Shown here one piece after another: positions 10,831 through 18,420 of a stretch of 20,166 nt of DNA (positions are counted from its first letter, which is position 1; each line of letters opens with the position of its first letter). The DNA is taken from contig PBOW01000082.1 in the NCBI GenBank assembly GCA_002725365.1, positions 1 through 20,166 of the forward strand. Reading direction: 5' to 3'. A program made the position numbers and the translations under genes. Origin of the DNA: Chloroflexota bacterium. GTDB taxonomy: Bacteria > Chloroflexota > Dehalococcoidia > UBA2979. The notes beneath the pieces were generated by a model that was not told where the DNA came from, did no database searches, and saw only the letters and a list, made by a program, of their open reading frames with translations.

Positions 10831-11538
10831 CTAATTGGCGTGTACTTCCTCACGCTCTATCAAACCATCATTCATATGGATCGTTCGATCGCACCTCTGA
10901 GCAACGGAAGAATCATGTGTGACAATGACAAATGTCTGAGACTGCTCACGATTCAGTTCCTGCATGAGGTCCATAATGTCTGAAGCTGTCTTGGAATCAA
11001 GGTCACCTGTGGGCTCATCCGCCCATACGATTGCAGGGTCGTTCACTAAAGCTCTCGCAATTGTCACACGCTGTCTTTGACCGCCTGAAAGTTCAGCCGG
11101 TTTATGTGTTGCCCAGTCAGTCAGGCCGACACGTTCAAGTGATTTCATCGCCTGTTCACGAGAATCTTTAGGTGATGCCCCGGACACAAGCAGAGGCAAC
11201 TCCACATTTTCCAGCGCTGAAAGCACAGGAAGAAGATTATAAAATTGAAAAATGAATCCCATTCTCTGAGCACGATAGATCGTTTTTACATCGTCACTCA
11301 TCTCGTTAATATCAGTGCCCTCTATTACTATTTGCCCACCGCTCACATCATCAATACCTGATAAACAGTTGAGCAGTGTGGTCTTACCACAACCTGATGG
11401 TCCCATTACCGCCACCATCTCTCCCTTGGCCACCTGGACTGACACTCCACGGAGAGCCTGCACACTCACAGAACCCGTGTCATAAGTCTTAGTTATATTA
11501 TGTACATCAATAATTGCTGCTCTGTCCTCAGAAGTCAT
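10831..11538 (-). CDS. ABC transporter ATP-binding protein, MacB/LolD family
   Basis: Cytoplasmic ATPase expected to power the neighbouring FtsX-type permease. At 235 aa it has the usual size for the MacB/LolD/FtsE group. Visible motifs: Walker [10 protein letters not shown] (46-54), Q-loop Gln98 in FQFYNLLP, signature LSGGQ (150-154), Walker B AIVWADEP with Glu175, D-loop Asp181, and switch His208 in VTHD. The FxFNLLP-like Q-loop and the S-G-x-D-x-x-S-G-G-x-I segment after Walker A are typical of MacB/LolD. The start at 11538 follows AGAAGG by 4 nt. The stop is 25 nt from the permease start, so the two genes are probably one operon. A 98-nt gap separates it from maf. All catalytic residues are present. 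Confidence 0.95.
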   Translation of the reverse strand: MTSEDRAAIIDVHNITKTYDTGSVSVQALRGVSVQVAKGEMVAVMGPSGCGKTTLLNCLSGIDDVSGGQIVIEGTDINEMSDDVKTIYRAQRMGFIFQFYNLLPVLSALENVELPLLVSGASPKDSREQAMKSLERVGLTDWATHKPAELSGGQRQRVTIARALVNDPAIVWADEPTGDLDSKTASDIMDLMQELNREQSQTFVIVTHDSSVAQRCDRTIHMNDGLIEREEVHAN

Positions 11539-11621
11539 ATGGCCTTCTCTTCCTTGGTTGGATAGTTGAATTGTTAAGATCTATGCTAGTGAAAAAACCG
11601 TTACGCGCTCGGCTCTGAGCT

Positions 11622-11640
11622 CTAGTTTTTACAAAACTAG
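11622..11640. repeat. Perfect 8-3-8 inverted repeat at the maf stop codon
   Basis: CTAGTTTT, the spacer TAC, then AAAACTAG are perfect inverted arms. One arm includes the maf stop codon (11639-11637 on the minus strand). The stem is AT-rich with a 3-nt loop and no T-run follows, so it is a weak candidate terminator. It could equally be a protein site or an mRNA 3'-end stabiliser. Two more features here are unexplained: a run of six A at 11592-11597 and a GC-rich GCGCTCGGCTCTGAGC. Confidence 0.35.
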
Positions 11641-12281
11641 ACAAACGGGCATTCCCCGCATCCGGATCGCGTATCGCCTGGATTCGATAATTCCAAACCT
11701 GAGATACTCAATTTGGACAGTGAATCACGTAGTTCATTCACTGGAAGCCCCATCACACTGCATTCGCACCCCTGTAACTCTTGAACAGGTGAAAATTCGG
11801 CATCCTGTATTGCATAAGCACCTGCCTTATCATCGGCCTCACCTCTGCCTACAAACTCGTGTATCGCAGTATCTGAATAATTCCTCATCACAACTTCTGA
11901 GACCGAAACAATTTCATCGACTTCGACATCCTGATTTAGGTTCACTCTAGAAGCCACCACCACGGCGGTAATCACTTTGTGTGATTTACCTCTGAGTGAC
12001 GTCAATGTATGAATCGCTTCTTCCCTACTTGACGGCTTACCAAGTGGTCGGTCCACGTCGATAACGACGGTATCGGCTGTTATCAACACATCGAAACATT
12101 CAACAGTTGCAATCGCAGTCTCCATCTTCTTCCTTGCTACTTCGAGGGCAATATTCTCTACTCGCGTGTTTTTGGAAGGAGTCTCGTCAATATCCATCGA
12201 CACCACCTTGAAGTCGGGACATATTGAGCTGAGCAATTCTGACCGCCTCGGTGAAGCTGAAGCTAAGACAATATGGACCAT
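11637..12281 (-). CDS. maf: Maf family nucleotide pyrophosphatase
   Basis: Predicted house-cleaning nucleoside triphosphate pyrophosphatase that hydrolyses dTTP/UTP or modified nucleotides to monophosphate and pyrophosphate. Family motifs are clear: LASASPRRSELL (6-17), TADTVV with Asp70, LGKP (80-83), DKAGAYAIQ (151-159) and VMGLP (176-180). Length is 214 aa, a little over the usual 190-200, because of a C-terminal tail ending G-C-G-E-C-P-F-V (Cys208, Cys211). Two further cysteines (172 and 174) sit in the normally conserved stretch just before the GLP motif. The dTTP/UTP (YhdE) versus m7GTP (YceF) preference cannot be decided here. Its ATG lies 2 nt after the rlmD stop, so the two genes are very probably co-transcribed. 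Confidence 0.92.
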   Translation of the reverse strand: MVHIVLASASPRRSELLSSICPDFKVVSMDIDETPSKNTRVENIALEVARKKMETAIATVECFDVLITADTVVIDVDRPLGKPSSREEAIHTLTSLRGKSHKVITAVVVASRVNLNQDVEVDEIVSVSEVVMRNYSDTAIHEFVGRGEADDKAGAYAIQDAEFSPVQELQGCECSVMGLPVNELRDSLSKLSISGLELSNPGDTRSGCGECPFV

Positions 12282-12283
12282 TT

Positions 12284-13630
12284 TCAGTCTCTAGTTAATG
12301 TGGTGACACATTCAATGTGCTGGGTTTGAGGGAACATATCAATCGGTTGAATTTCCCGTATGACAAATCCACCTTCCACGAATAACTTAAGATCTCGAGC
12401 AAGTGTCTGAGGGTCACACGACACATACATAACTCTCTGAATTCCTGATTCGATAATTGCCTCAGTAACCGCCCTGTCGATCCCCGCTCTAGGTGGATCA
12501 ATAATCATCACATCTGGACTCGGGACAAGGGTTTGGAGCGCATGTTCGACTTTTGCCGTAAGGCGTTTTACATTCGCATGTGATTGCAGATTAAATTCAG
12601 CATCTTTGTTAGCTCCTGCGGATTCCTCGATCGCGATCACCTGTCGAACAAACGGCGCCAATAGCACAGAGAAGGTGCCTACGCCTGAATAGGCATCAAT
12701 GATTGTTTTTGGACTGGTCTCAAGAGATCTTTGTATCACAAGACTTGCCAAGCGCTCGGCTTGCTCAGTATTCACCTGGAAAAAAGCTGGAGGTGAAATA
12801 CGGTAGTTAGCTTCTGCGATGTCAGTTCCTTCACCAGGGCGAATTACTCGGAGAGTCTCTCGGTAAAATGGCTGGCCACTATTTGGCCGGCCACTTCTTT
12901 TACCAGGTCTCCATTGCAGTTCTGGCTGAATCATTTTTTCGCCGGTAGTCTGGCTTACGCGCACAGCCATCTGGCGAGTATTCTTGGTACGTTCCTGGGT
13001 TGCAGCAAGAATTTCATTTATTTCTGGGAGAGCGATTCTGCATTCATCAATCCTGAAAAATCTATGGCTCCCACGCTGCATCTGGCCGATATCACCGCTG
13101 CGCCTCACGGTAAACCGCATGTGATTTCTGTAGCCCCATGGGTCGTCCATTCCCCACATCTCATTCACGGTTGAATCAATAACTCGTGGATCTATTTTCC
13201 CGATTCGAAGCAACGCATCTTTGACTATTGATGTCTTCAATTTGAGTTGACGCTCATAGGTAATATGTTGGGTCTGACATCCACCGCAGCGACCAAAGTA
13301 CTCACACGGTGCGTCGACACGATCGTCTGATGCTTCGAGAACTCGCACCGCCGTCGCCTCCAAAAAGCTGTCATATTCATCAGTAATTTCTGCCACGACA
13401 CGTTCACCAGGTATTGCATACTCCACAAAGATGATTTTGCCGTCAACGCGCCCAACTCCCCGTCCGCCAGACTCAAAATCAGTTATATCCACGATCACAG
13501 GCCGAAGAGGGTAAATATTGGCACGCCTCTTTTTACGACGCACTTTACGTGAAATAGGTGCAGGTCTACTTGGCGTAGGCCAACGGAGATCAGTGGGATC
13601 GAATATCTCAGGATCAACTGGGCTAGTCAT
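12284..13630 (-). CDS. rlmD: 23S rRNA (uracil-C5)-methyltransferase, RlmD/TrmA family
   Basis: SAM-dependent enzyme methylating C5 of a uridine in 23S rRNA or tRNA. A basic N-terminal extension (about 1-40, with R-K-V-R-R-K-K-R-R) is followed by a TRAM RNA-binding domain (about 42-100). The 4Fe-4S ligands are C109-x5-C115-x2-C118 plus Cys197. The catalytic domain shows FFQVN (283-287), SAM motif DAYSGVG (312-318), DPPR (378-381), nucleophile Cys405 in YVSCDP, and general base Glu440 in HIECV. All key residues are present. The 448-aa length fits RumA/RlmD. The symbol is by family only: RlmC, RlmCD or TrmA activity cannot be excluded. The ATG at 13630 has no good Shine-Dalgarno sequence, and no other ATG lies upstream of the TRAM domain. 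It leads the rlmD-maf pair. Confidence 0.93.
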   Translation of the reverse strand: MTSPVDPEIFDPTDLRWPTPSRPAPISRKVRRKKRRANIYPLRPVIVDITDFESGGRGVGRVDGKIIFVEYAIPGERVVAEITDEYDSFLEATAVRVLEASDDRVDAPCEYFGRCGGCQTQHITYERQLKLKTSIVKDALLRIGKIDPRVIDSTVNEMWGMDDPWGYRNHMRFTVRRSGDIGQMQRGSHRFFRIDECRIALPEINEILAATQERTKNTRQMAVRVSQTTGEKMIQPELQWRPGKRSGRPNSGQPFYRETLRVIRPGEGTDIAEANYRISPPAFFQVNTEQAERLASLVIQRSLETSPKTIIDAYSGVGTFSVLLAPFVRQVIAIEESAGANKDAEFNLQSHANVKRLTAKVEHALQTLVPSPDVMIIDPPRAGIDRAVTEAIIESGIQRVMYVSCDPQTLARDLKLFVEGGFVIREIQPIDMFPQTQHIECVTTLTRD

Positions 13631-13658
13631 GGATTACGGTGAACCTTCGCACTCTAAG

Positions 13659-13677
13659 ATGATTAAGCATTAATCAT
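13659..13677. promoter_or_regulatory. Perfect 8-3-8 inverted repeat between divergent genes
   Basis: ATGATTAA, spacer GCA, then TTAATCAT lie 29 bp upstream of the rlmD start and 83 bp upstream of the peptidase start. The flanks extend the symmetry with AAG on one side and CTT on the other, offset by one base. The position in a 129-bp divergent gap suggests an operator for either gene. A hairpin in the rlmD leader is also possible. Confidence 0.35.
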
Positions 13678-13683
13678 TCTTGG

Positions 13684-13706
13684 TCTGTACAGAAAAACAA
13701 TACAGA
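13684..13706. promoter_or_regulatory. Palindrome and direct repeat in the rlmD/peptidase gap
   Basis: TCTGTACAGA (13684-13693) is a perfect 10-bp palindrome. Its half TACAGA recurs at 13701-13706, 13 bp further on. It may be a regulator site next to the peptidase promoter. No strong -35/-10 pair was found on either strand in this gap, and neither flanking gene has a strong ribosome site. Confidence 0.2.
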
Positions 13707-13759
13707 ACTAGGCTAACGGAAGTTTACCAACTGCGCTGTAGCTGAAAAATCAAAATTCA

Positions 13760-14896
13760 ATGAAAGACTTACTAGAAACAATATTACCTCTACCGACCGT
13801 TTCGTTCCTAGAGGCCTTAGTGCATGAGTACATCGAAGAATTTGCGGCGTCCGAGGGTCTTTTGTTCTCCCAAGACCGATTTGGGAACAGCTATGTTACC
13901 TATAATGGAAGTCCCTCGGAAAAAGAACAAGTATTGGTCCTTACAGCACATACCGACCACCCTGGCTTTGTCGTTACTAATGTTTCTGAAGGGCAAATCA
14001 AGGCAAAATTCCAGGGTGGATTATCTGCCGAGTATGGTGATTCCGAAACTCTGATTGCCTACCGACTTGGCAGAATTAGATCAGAATATGAGCAGATTGG
14101 AACAGCAGATCTAGTCCAGATAGAAACAGACCAAGAACATGGGCGTCGCATTACCGGAGCAACTCTTGTACCTAGTATCGGCACGGAAATAGAAGAAGGA
14201 GACATGTTGCTTTGGGACGTTACTCCTTTTGCTATTTCTGATGACGAGGTGCCAATGATTCTAGCGCGGCAGTGCGACGATCTGATCGGGGTAGTGACTA
14301 TTTTGGACACATTAAGGACACTCGCCCGTGGCAAGGTTGCCGCCCATGTGGTTGGATTGTTCACTCGAGCCGAAGAAGTAGGACTAATGGGGGCAAGTGC
14401 GGCAGGTGCCGGGGGAAATATTCCAGATGGCTCGGTGGTAATAGCGCTAGAAACCTCATCGGGAGATGGTGGGCGGGCGGTACAAGGAGACGGACCGATC
14501 ATCCGTGTAGGAGACGCCGGATCCATTTTCAACCCATATGTGTCGGCGTGGATGGAAGTTATTGCTAAAGAATTAGCAAAAAATGATGAAGGATTTTCGT
14601 TTCAGAGGGTCCTTATGGATGCTGGTTCTACTGAGGCCACAGCATTTCACCGACTGGGATATACGACCGGAGCGCTATGTGTTGCATTGGGTAACTGGCA
14701 TAACGCTGGAGGCAGTGGGAAGATTGAAGCTGAAAACGTCAGCCTGTATGACACCGAAGCACTCGTTACATTATTAGTAGCATTAGCGAAGAATATTGAT
14801 TCATTCGAATCAACCAAACTCCACCAGGAAAACCAACAAAAAAGCCATGCTAGTAAAGCGTCGAAGCTTTTACTCGGGCAGCCCCACAGGAAATAG
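13760..14896 (+). CDS. M42-type metallo-aminopeptidase (M20/M28/M42 clan)
   Basis: Predicted cytoplasmic di-metal peptidase removing residues from peptide N-termini. The full clan metal set appears in order: A-H64-T-D66 with D66 in the activating position, bridging D173 in QCDD, the catalytic pair E205-E206 in TRAEEVGLMG, E231 in ALETSS, and H314 in GNWHN. The layout and the EEVGLMGA motif favour M42 (glutamyl aminopeptidase/deblocking type, once misnamed endoglucanase M). The insert between D66 and D173 would hold the M42 dimerisation domain. Length is 378 aa, near the family norm of 340-370, with a Lys/Gln-rich low-complexity tail (about 350-378). No signal peptide is seen. The ATG at 13760 has no clear Shine-Dalgarno sequence. 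It is divergent from rlmD and converges on the next gene with a 29-bp gap. The substrate is not known. Confidence 0.85.
   Translation: MKDLLETILPLPTVSFLEALVHEYIEEFAASEGLLFSQDRFGNSYVTYNGSPSEKEQVLVLTAHTDHPGFVVTNVSEGQIKAKFQGGLSAEYGDSETLIAYRLGRIRSEYEQIGTADLVQIETDQEHGRRITGATLVPSIGTEIEEGDMLLWDVTPFAISDDEVPMILARQCDDLIGVVTILDTLRTLARGKVAAHVVGLFTRAEEVGLMGASAAGAGGNIPDGSVVIALETSSGDGGRAVQGDGPIIRVGDAGSIFNPYVSAWMEVIAKELAKNDEGFSFQRVLMDAGSTEATAFHRLGYTTGALCVALGNWHNAGGSGKIEAENVSLYDTEALVTLLVALAKNIDSFESTKLHQENQQKSHASKASKLLLGQPHRK
14852..14874 (-). terminator. Weak terminator candidate for the convergent oxidoreductase gene
   Basis: On the minus strand, AGTAAAAGC, loop TTCGAC, then GCTTTACT form a stem with one bulge. 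A run of six T follows about 8 nt later (plus-strand A-run near 14838-14843). It lies 52 nt past the stop at 14926, inside the peptidase coding end. The T-run is far from the stem, so this is only a candidate. Confidence 0.2.
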
Positions 14897-14925
14897 TATT
14901 AAATCACTCGCCGAAGTTACAACGA

Positions 14926-15972
14926 CTACTCTGCATTGACTTTCTTAACCAAATCGAGCAGTATCCCCAAATGGTCTAATCGTTCCTGCATACCACCCTC
15001 AGTCCGTACATCGACTCGAAGAATATCAATGCCAGCTGCTCTATATACCCTCAATCTGTCAGTTACGAGATCTGCAGTCCCGAGTAGATTACTCTGGGTG
15101 GCTATCTCTAACGGCACTCGCCTCTTCGCCTCGTCCCTGTCTCCATCAAGCCATAATTTTTGAATCTCTCTAACTTCATCTGCAAAGCCTTGGCGGGCCC
15201 ATGCTGCGTTGTAGAAATTATGAGACCGCGTTCCCATAGCACCAAATGTAAATGCGTATCCCTCTGCATGGTTTCGAGTCACACGATCGACGTCCTCGGT
15301 AAGCTCAAACGCAACAGGAACCATTTTCTCGATGTCATCAAGCGTCCTTCCCTGTGATTCTGCGCCTTCCCTCATATGAGAGAAAAATGCGTCAGCAGTC
15401 TCGGGCATGAAAGATGTTCCGATCCAACCATCGGCGTGGCTCCCGGTCAGTCTGAGATTTCTTGGACCAAGAGATGCCAGCCATATTGGTATATGACGAG
15501 GCGTGGCTGACGGCCGAATGGCTCTGCCTTCCCCACCTGGTATTGGTAACTGAAATATCGACCCCGCGTATTCCAAACGTTCACCGCTAGAGACAATCCG
15601 AATGATATCGATTGTTTCCTTGGTTGTTTGCACTGGTCTATCAAATCGACTGCCGTGCCAGCCTTCGATGATTGCCACTCCACTGACGCCTAGTCCCAGA
15701 ACAAAACGGTCATTACTAATTGACTGCATCCCGAGAGCTGTCATTGCCAGCCCAGAGGGAGTCCGAGCACCTATCTGTAAAATGCCGGTACCTAGTCGTA
15801 TACGCTCGGTGCTGGAAGCAATTCTCGCCAGAGGTGTAACTCCATCGATGCCCCATGTTTCTGCTGACCATATCGAATCGATACCTAATTTTTCAACTTC
15901 TTGAGCCCAGATTGCCGCGCTATCCCAGTCATCAGCAGAATTTCGATGCAAACCTACCGCTATACGTAACAT
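14926..15972 (-). CDS. LLM-class F420/FMN-dependent oxidoreductase
   Basis: Luciferase-like TIM-barrel oxidoreductase of the bacterial luciferase superfamily, 348 aa. It would use reduced F420 or FMN to reduce or oxygenate an unknown substrate in the cytoplasm. Typical features: VGLHR at the first strand (residues 6-10), WSAETWG (35-41), R-I-R-L-G-T-G-I-L-Q (57-66), ARTP (69-72), the S-x-x-R-F-V-L-G-L-G loop (86-95), and the late PIWLASLGPRNLRLTGSHADGW segment found in Mer-like F420 enzymes. It resembles the methylenetetrahydromethanopterin-reductase-like subgroup, but no other methanopterin genes are in the window, so that reaction should not be assumed. The ATG at 15972 follows GAGG by about 9 nt. 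It is divergent from the Ldh_2 gene across a 211-bp gap. The family is confident; the cofactor is probably F420. Confidence 0.88.
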   Translation of the reverse strand: MLRIAVGLHRNSADDWDSAAIWAQEVEKLGIDSIWSAETWGIDGVTPLARIASSTERIRLGTGILQIGARTPSGLAMTALGMQSISNDRFVLGLGVSGVAIIEGWHGSRFDRPVQTTKETIDIIRIVSSGERLEYAGSIFQLPIPGGEGRAIRPSATPRHIPIWLASLGPRNLRLTGSHADGWIGTSFMPETADAFFSHMREGAESQGRTLDDIEKMVPVAFELTEDVDRVTRNHAEGYAFTFGAMGTRSHNFYNAAWARQGFADEVREIQKLWLDGDRDEAKRRVPLEIATQSNLLGTADLVTDRLRVYRAAGIDILRVDVRTEGGMQERLDHLGILLDLVKKVNAE

Positions 15973-15991
15973 TTTTGCTTCCCTCTTCTCG

Positions 15992-16022
15992 TTGAGAAAA
16001 TCTCACTTTTACAAAATATATT
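15992..16022 (+). promoter_or_regulatory. Candidate promoter for the Ldh_2-LLM-ilvD operon
   Basis: TTGAGA (15992-15997) and TATATT (16017-16022) resemble -35 and -10 boxes with a 19-bp spacer, which is longer than ideal. The -35 overlaps a small dyad, TGAGA-AAA-TCTCA (15993-16005), that could be an operator. Use of this promoter would give a leader of roughly 150 nt before the Ldh_2 start. Confidence 0.3.
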
Positions 16023-16110
16023 CCGATGTGTTTTCAGTGTCGCTGTTTCTAGTAATCTATCAGTATTTGGCCAGCCGCAGACCGCTGTACGCTGCGCTCC
16101 TAAGCTGCGA

Positions 16111-16147
16111 CCATACCGGACATGATCTTGCTTGTCGCCATACCGGA
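16111..16147 (+). repeat. Spaced direct repeats CCATACCGGA in the Ldh_2 leader
   Basis: CCATACCGGA occurs at 16111-16120 and again at 16138-16147, 27 bp apart. A partial third copy (CCATA, then GAAGG) begins at 16164, 26 bp further on, and runs into the ribosome binding site. Regular spacing of about 2.5 helical turns suggests a cooperative binding site or a leader RNA element controlling the Ldh_2 operon. Confidence 0.35.
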
Positions 16148-16183
16148 GACTGCAGGACACTGACCATAGAAGGGAATCACCAA

Positions 16184-17272
16184 ATGTTGAAACAATTTGC
16201 CGTACCTGAAGATATCGCTGTACGCGTTGAAGTGGATAAAATGCATAACGCCGTTCTACAGATATTCTTGGAACTCGGGATGGACGAAGAGAATGCCGAA
16301 AGATCTACGGACACCCTCCTGTACGCTGATACACGCGGCATTGATTCTCACGGTGTGTCTAACATGCTCCGCGTATATGTCGCTGGTCTGAGAAGCGGTG
16401 ACATTAATCCTCGCCCCGAGTGGAAAATCGAAAGAGAATTCCCAGCAACAGCAACGGTGGATACTGATCGTGGACTCGGAGTTGCCGTCGGGCCAAAATT
16501 GATGGAGCTCGCCATAACTAAGGCGAAAACTTATGGCGTCGGCACCGTAATCGCAAATAATGGGCGACATTTCGGTGCTGCGGCATATCATGCCCAACTC
16601 GCAATTGAACATAATATGATCGGGCTTTCGATGACTGTAGGCGGGCTCTCAGTTGTACCCACATTTGGTGCTGAGGCACGAGTAGGTTTGAATCCGCTGT
16701 CTATTGCCGTCCCAGCAAAAGACGAACCGCCATTTATATTCGATGCATCAATGTCCAGTGTCGCTGGTAATAAAGTAAGGCTTGCGCAGAGGCTTGGAGA
16801 ACCGATGCTTCCTGGGTGGGTAGCGGAAGCCGATGGTACTCCAATCATGGAACCGAAAGAGTTACCTGAAGACTTCTTGATTCTGCCGCTTGGCGGTACT
16901 CGGGAAATCGGCTCTCATAAGGGTTACAGTCTTGCCGCTACGATCGACATCCTTGCAGGTGTCCTTTCAACCGCAGGCTCGGCATTTCAGAGAAGTGAAG
17001 GTTCGGGTAACGGAATTGGCCATCATTTTACTGCGTTCAATATCGAGGCATTTACTGACGCCGATGAGTTCAAAAGTAATATGGACGAATATCTACAAGC
17101 ACTCAAAGAGACACCCACGGCCCCTGGCCAAGAAAGAGTGATCTATGCCGGTGTCGAGGAGCACGAACAGGAAATAGAACGCCGTGAGCGTGGTATTCCT
17201 TATCATCCAGAGGTGATCGAATGGTTCGAAACTACATTCAGTGAATTGGGACTCTCAAACCTGCTTAGCTGA
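16184..17272 (+). CDS. Malate/L-lactate dehydrogenase family (Ldh_2) oxidoreductase
   Basis: NAD(P)H-dependent 2-hydroxyacid/2-oxoacid oxidoreductase of the Ldh_2 fold. The family includes malate, sulfolactate, ureidoglycolate, 2,3-diketogulonate and piperideine-2-carboxylate enzymes. Signature residues: R51-G-I-D-S-H56-G (catalytic His56), NNGRHFGAA (125-133), GLNPLSIAVP (168-177), FDASMSSVAGNK (186-197) and GSHKGYSL (243-250). Length is 362 aa, normal for the family. The ATG at 16184 is chosen because AGAAGGG lies about 9 nt upstream. A TTG-started 64-residue extension back to 15992 reads through the leader repeats and is not family-like. The TIGR03617-type gene starts 75 nt after the stop, and ilvD follows. 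The substrate cannot be assigned; linkage to ilvD is compatible with 2-oxoacid chemistry but does not prove it. Confidence 0.9.
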   Translation: MLKQFAVPEDIAVRVEVDKMHNAVLQIFLELGMDEENAERSTDTLLYADTRGIDSHGVSNMLRVYVAGLRSGDINPRPEWKIEREFPATATVDTDRGLGVAVGPKLMELAITKAKTYGVGTVIANNGRHFGAAAYHAQLAIEHNMIGLSMTVGGLSVVPTFGAEARVGLNPLSIAVPAKDEPPFIFDASMSSVAGNKVRLAQRLGEPMLPGWVAEADGTPIMEPKELPEDFLILPLGGTREIGSHKGYSLAATIDILAGVLSTAGSAFQRSEGSGNGIGHHFTAFNIEAFTDADEFKSNMDEYLQALKETPTAPGQERVIYAGVEEHEQEIERRERGIPYHPEVIEWFETTFSELGLSNLLS

Positions 17273-17337
17273 AGACAGTCAATCAACAGGACATAGGTGC
17301 TAGGCTCAGTCTACACATCAACATGTCCAATAGAACG

Positions 17338-17343
17338 AGGAGG
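17338..17343 (+). promoter_or_regulatory. Strong ribosome binding site for the second LLM gene
   Basis: A perfect AGGAGG lies 4 nt before the ATG at 17348 and 10 nt before an in-frame ATG at 17354. It rules out the upstream GTG start at 17297. Which of the two ATGs is used is uncertain, a difference of only two residues. Confidence 0.65.
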
Positions 17344-17347
17344 AGAT

Positions 17348-18397
17348 ATGTCAATGTTAGTCGGTGGAGGTGCCGGGTCCACTCTGGGAAGTGATCTTAT
17401 TTCACAAGCACAGAAACTGGAGATGCTGGGGCATGATTCGCTCTCTGTTGGAGAAACGTCACACAATCCTTTTTTACCCTTAGTGCTGGTTGCTGAGCAC
17501 ACAGAAAAACTACATTTTGGAACGTCAGTCGCAATTGCTTTCCCTCGGGTTCCGCATATAACCGCAAATCTCGCTTGGGATTTACAAGCCTATTCTGGTG
17601 GGAGATTTATGCTTGGGCTTGGAACTCAGGTAAAAGGACATAATGAGCGACGATTTTCCGTCCCATGGCATCCGCCAGGGCCTCACTTAAGAGACTATAT
17701 CAAATGCATGAGAGCGATCTGGGACTCGTGGCAAAATGGGACCAAGCCAGACTATGAAGGCGAGTTCTATCAATACAAACTTACCAGTCCTTTCTTTAAT
17801 CCTGGTCCGATAGAACATCCAGATATCCCCGTCATCGTATCGGCAGTAAACCCTTTCAATGCACGACTTGCTGGAGAAGTCGCAGACGGTATAGCCATCC
17901 ATGGCTTCAGCACCTTTAAGTACATACGCGAGGTGCTGATACCAGAGGTGCAGGAAGGTGCTAGACGTGCAGGCAAAGACATTTCCAAGGTACAAATCCG
18001 CGGAGGAGGCTTCATCGTGACTGCAAAAACTGAGGAAGAACTAGAACGTCAAATCGAGGTTACACGAAAACGAATATCTTTCTATGCTTCCACTCGGTCC
18101 TATTCGAACGTCATGAAGTTACATGGTTGGGCGGATGAAGCCGCCGAGCTCCATCGACTATCAGTTGGAGGCAAGTGGGATGAGATGGTAGACATCGTCA
18201 CTGATGAGATGATCGAAGAATTCTGTGTGGTGGGAACCTGGGATGTGATTGCAGGGAAGATGCGCGAAAAATATTCTGGCATAAACTCGCAGGTGTCTTT
18301 GCCCGCAGACCCGAAAACTCCAGAGGAGATAGAACAAGTCCAAGAAATAATCGCAGATTTAAAAACTATTCCCACCGTCGCTGAAGCAGGAAATTAG
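17348..18397 (+). CDS. TIGR03617-type F420-dependent LLM oxidoreductase
   Basis: Luciferase-like F420 enzyme, 349 aa. The order of motifs matches what I know of the TIGR03617 family: [12 protein letters not shown] (34-45), [12 protein letters not shown] (56-67), [23 protein letters not shown] (76-98), E-R-R-F-S-V-P-W (100-107), TPFF-like [23 protein letters not shown], the [10 protein letters not shown] stretch and a late VVGTWD. No reaction is established for this family; reduction or dehydrogenation with F420 is inferred. It is only distantly similar to the LLM gene at 14926-15972, so this is not a recent tandem duplication. It sits between the Ldh_2 gene (75 nt) and ilvD (23 nt) on the same strand, so co-transcription is likely. 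The start is set by AGGAGG. Confidence 0.9.
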   Translation: MSMLVGGGAGSTLGSDLISQAQKLEMLGHDSLSVGETSHNPFLPLVLVAEHTEKLHFGTSVAIAFPRVPHITANLAWDLQAYSGGRFMLGLGTQVKGHNERRFSVPWHPPGPHLRDYIKCMRAIWDSWQNGTKPDYEGEFYQYKLTSPFFNPGPIEHPDIPVIVSAVNPFNARLAGEVADGIAIHGFSTFKYIREVLIPEVQEGARRAGKDISKVQIRGGGFIVTAKTEEELERQIEVTRKRISFYASTRSYSNVMKLHGWADEAAELHRLSVGGKWDEMVDIVTDEMIEEFCVVGTWDVIAGKMREKYSGINSQVSLPADPKTPEEIEQVQEIIADLKTIPTVAEAGN

Positions 18398-18420
18398 AAT
18401 ATACATCGGAGACCCTAACA

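Noticed and set aside
14059..14532. 157-codon minus-strand reading frame
   Set aside because: It is antisense to the metal-binding core of the M42 peptidase gene. Composition is shadow-like with no recognisable motif.
14926..15972. Assignment as methylenetetrahydromethanopterin reductase
   Set aside because: The similarity is to the general Mer-like LLM subgroup, and no other methanopterin-pathway gene is present.
15992..16183. 64-residue N-terminal extension of the Ldh_2 protein from a TTG
   Set aside because: There is no ribosome site at 15992, the segment is not family-like, and it reads through the candidate promoter and repeats. ATG 16184 has AGAAGGG at good spacing.
14926..18397. Recent tandem duplication of the two LLM oxidoreductases
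   Set aside because: The proteins differ in motif spacing, insertions and subgroup signatures, so they are distant paralogues.
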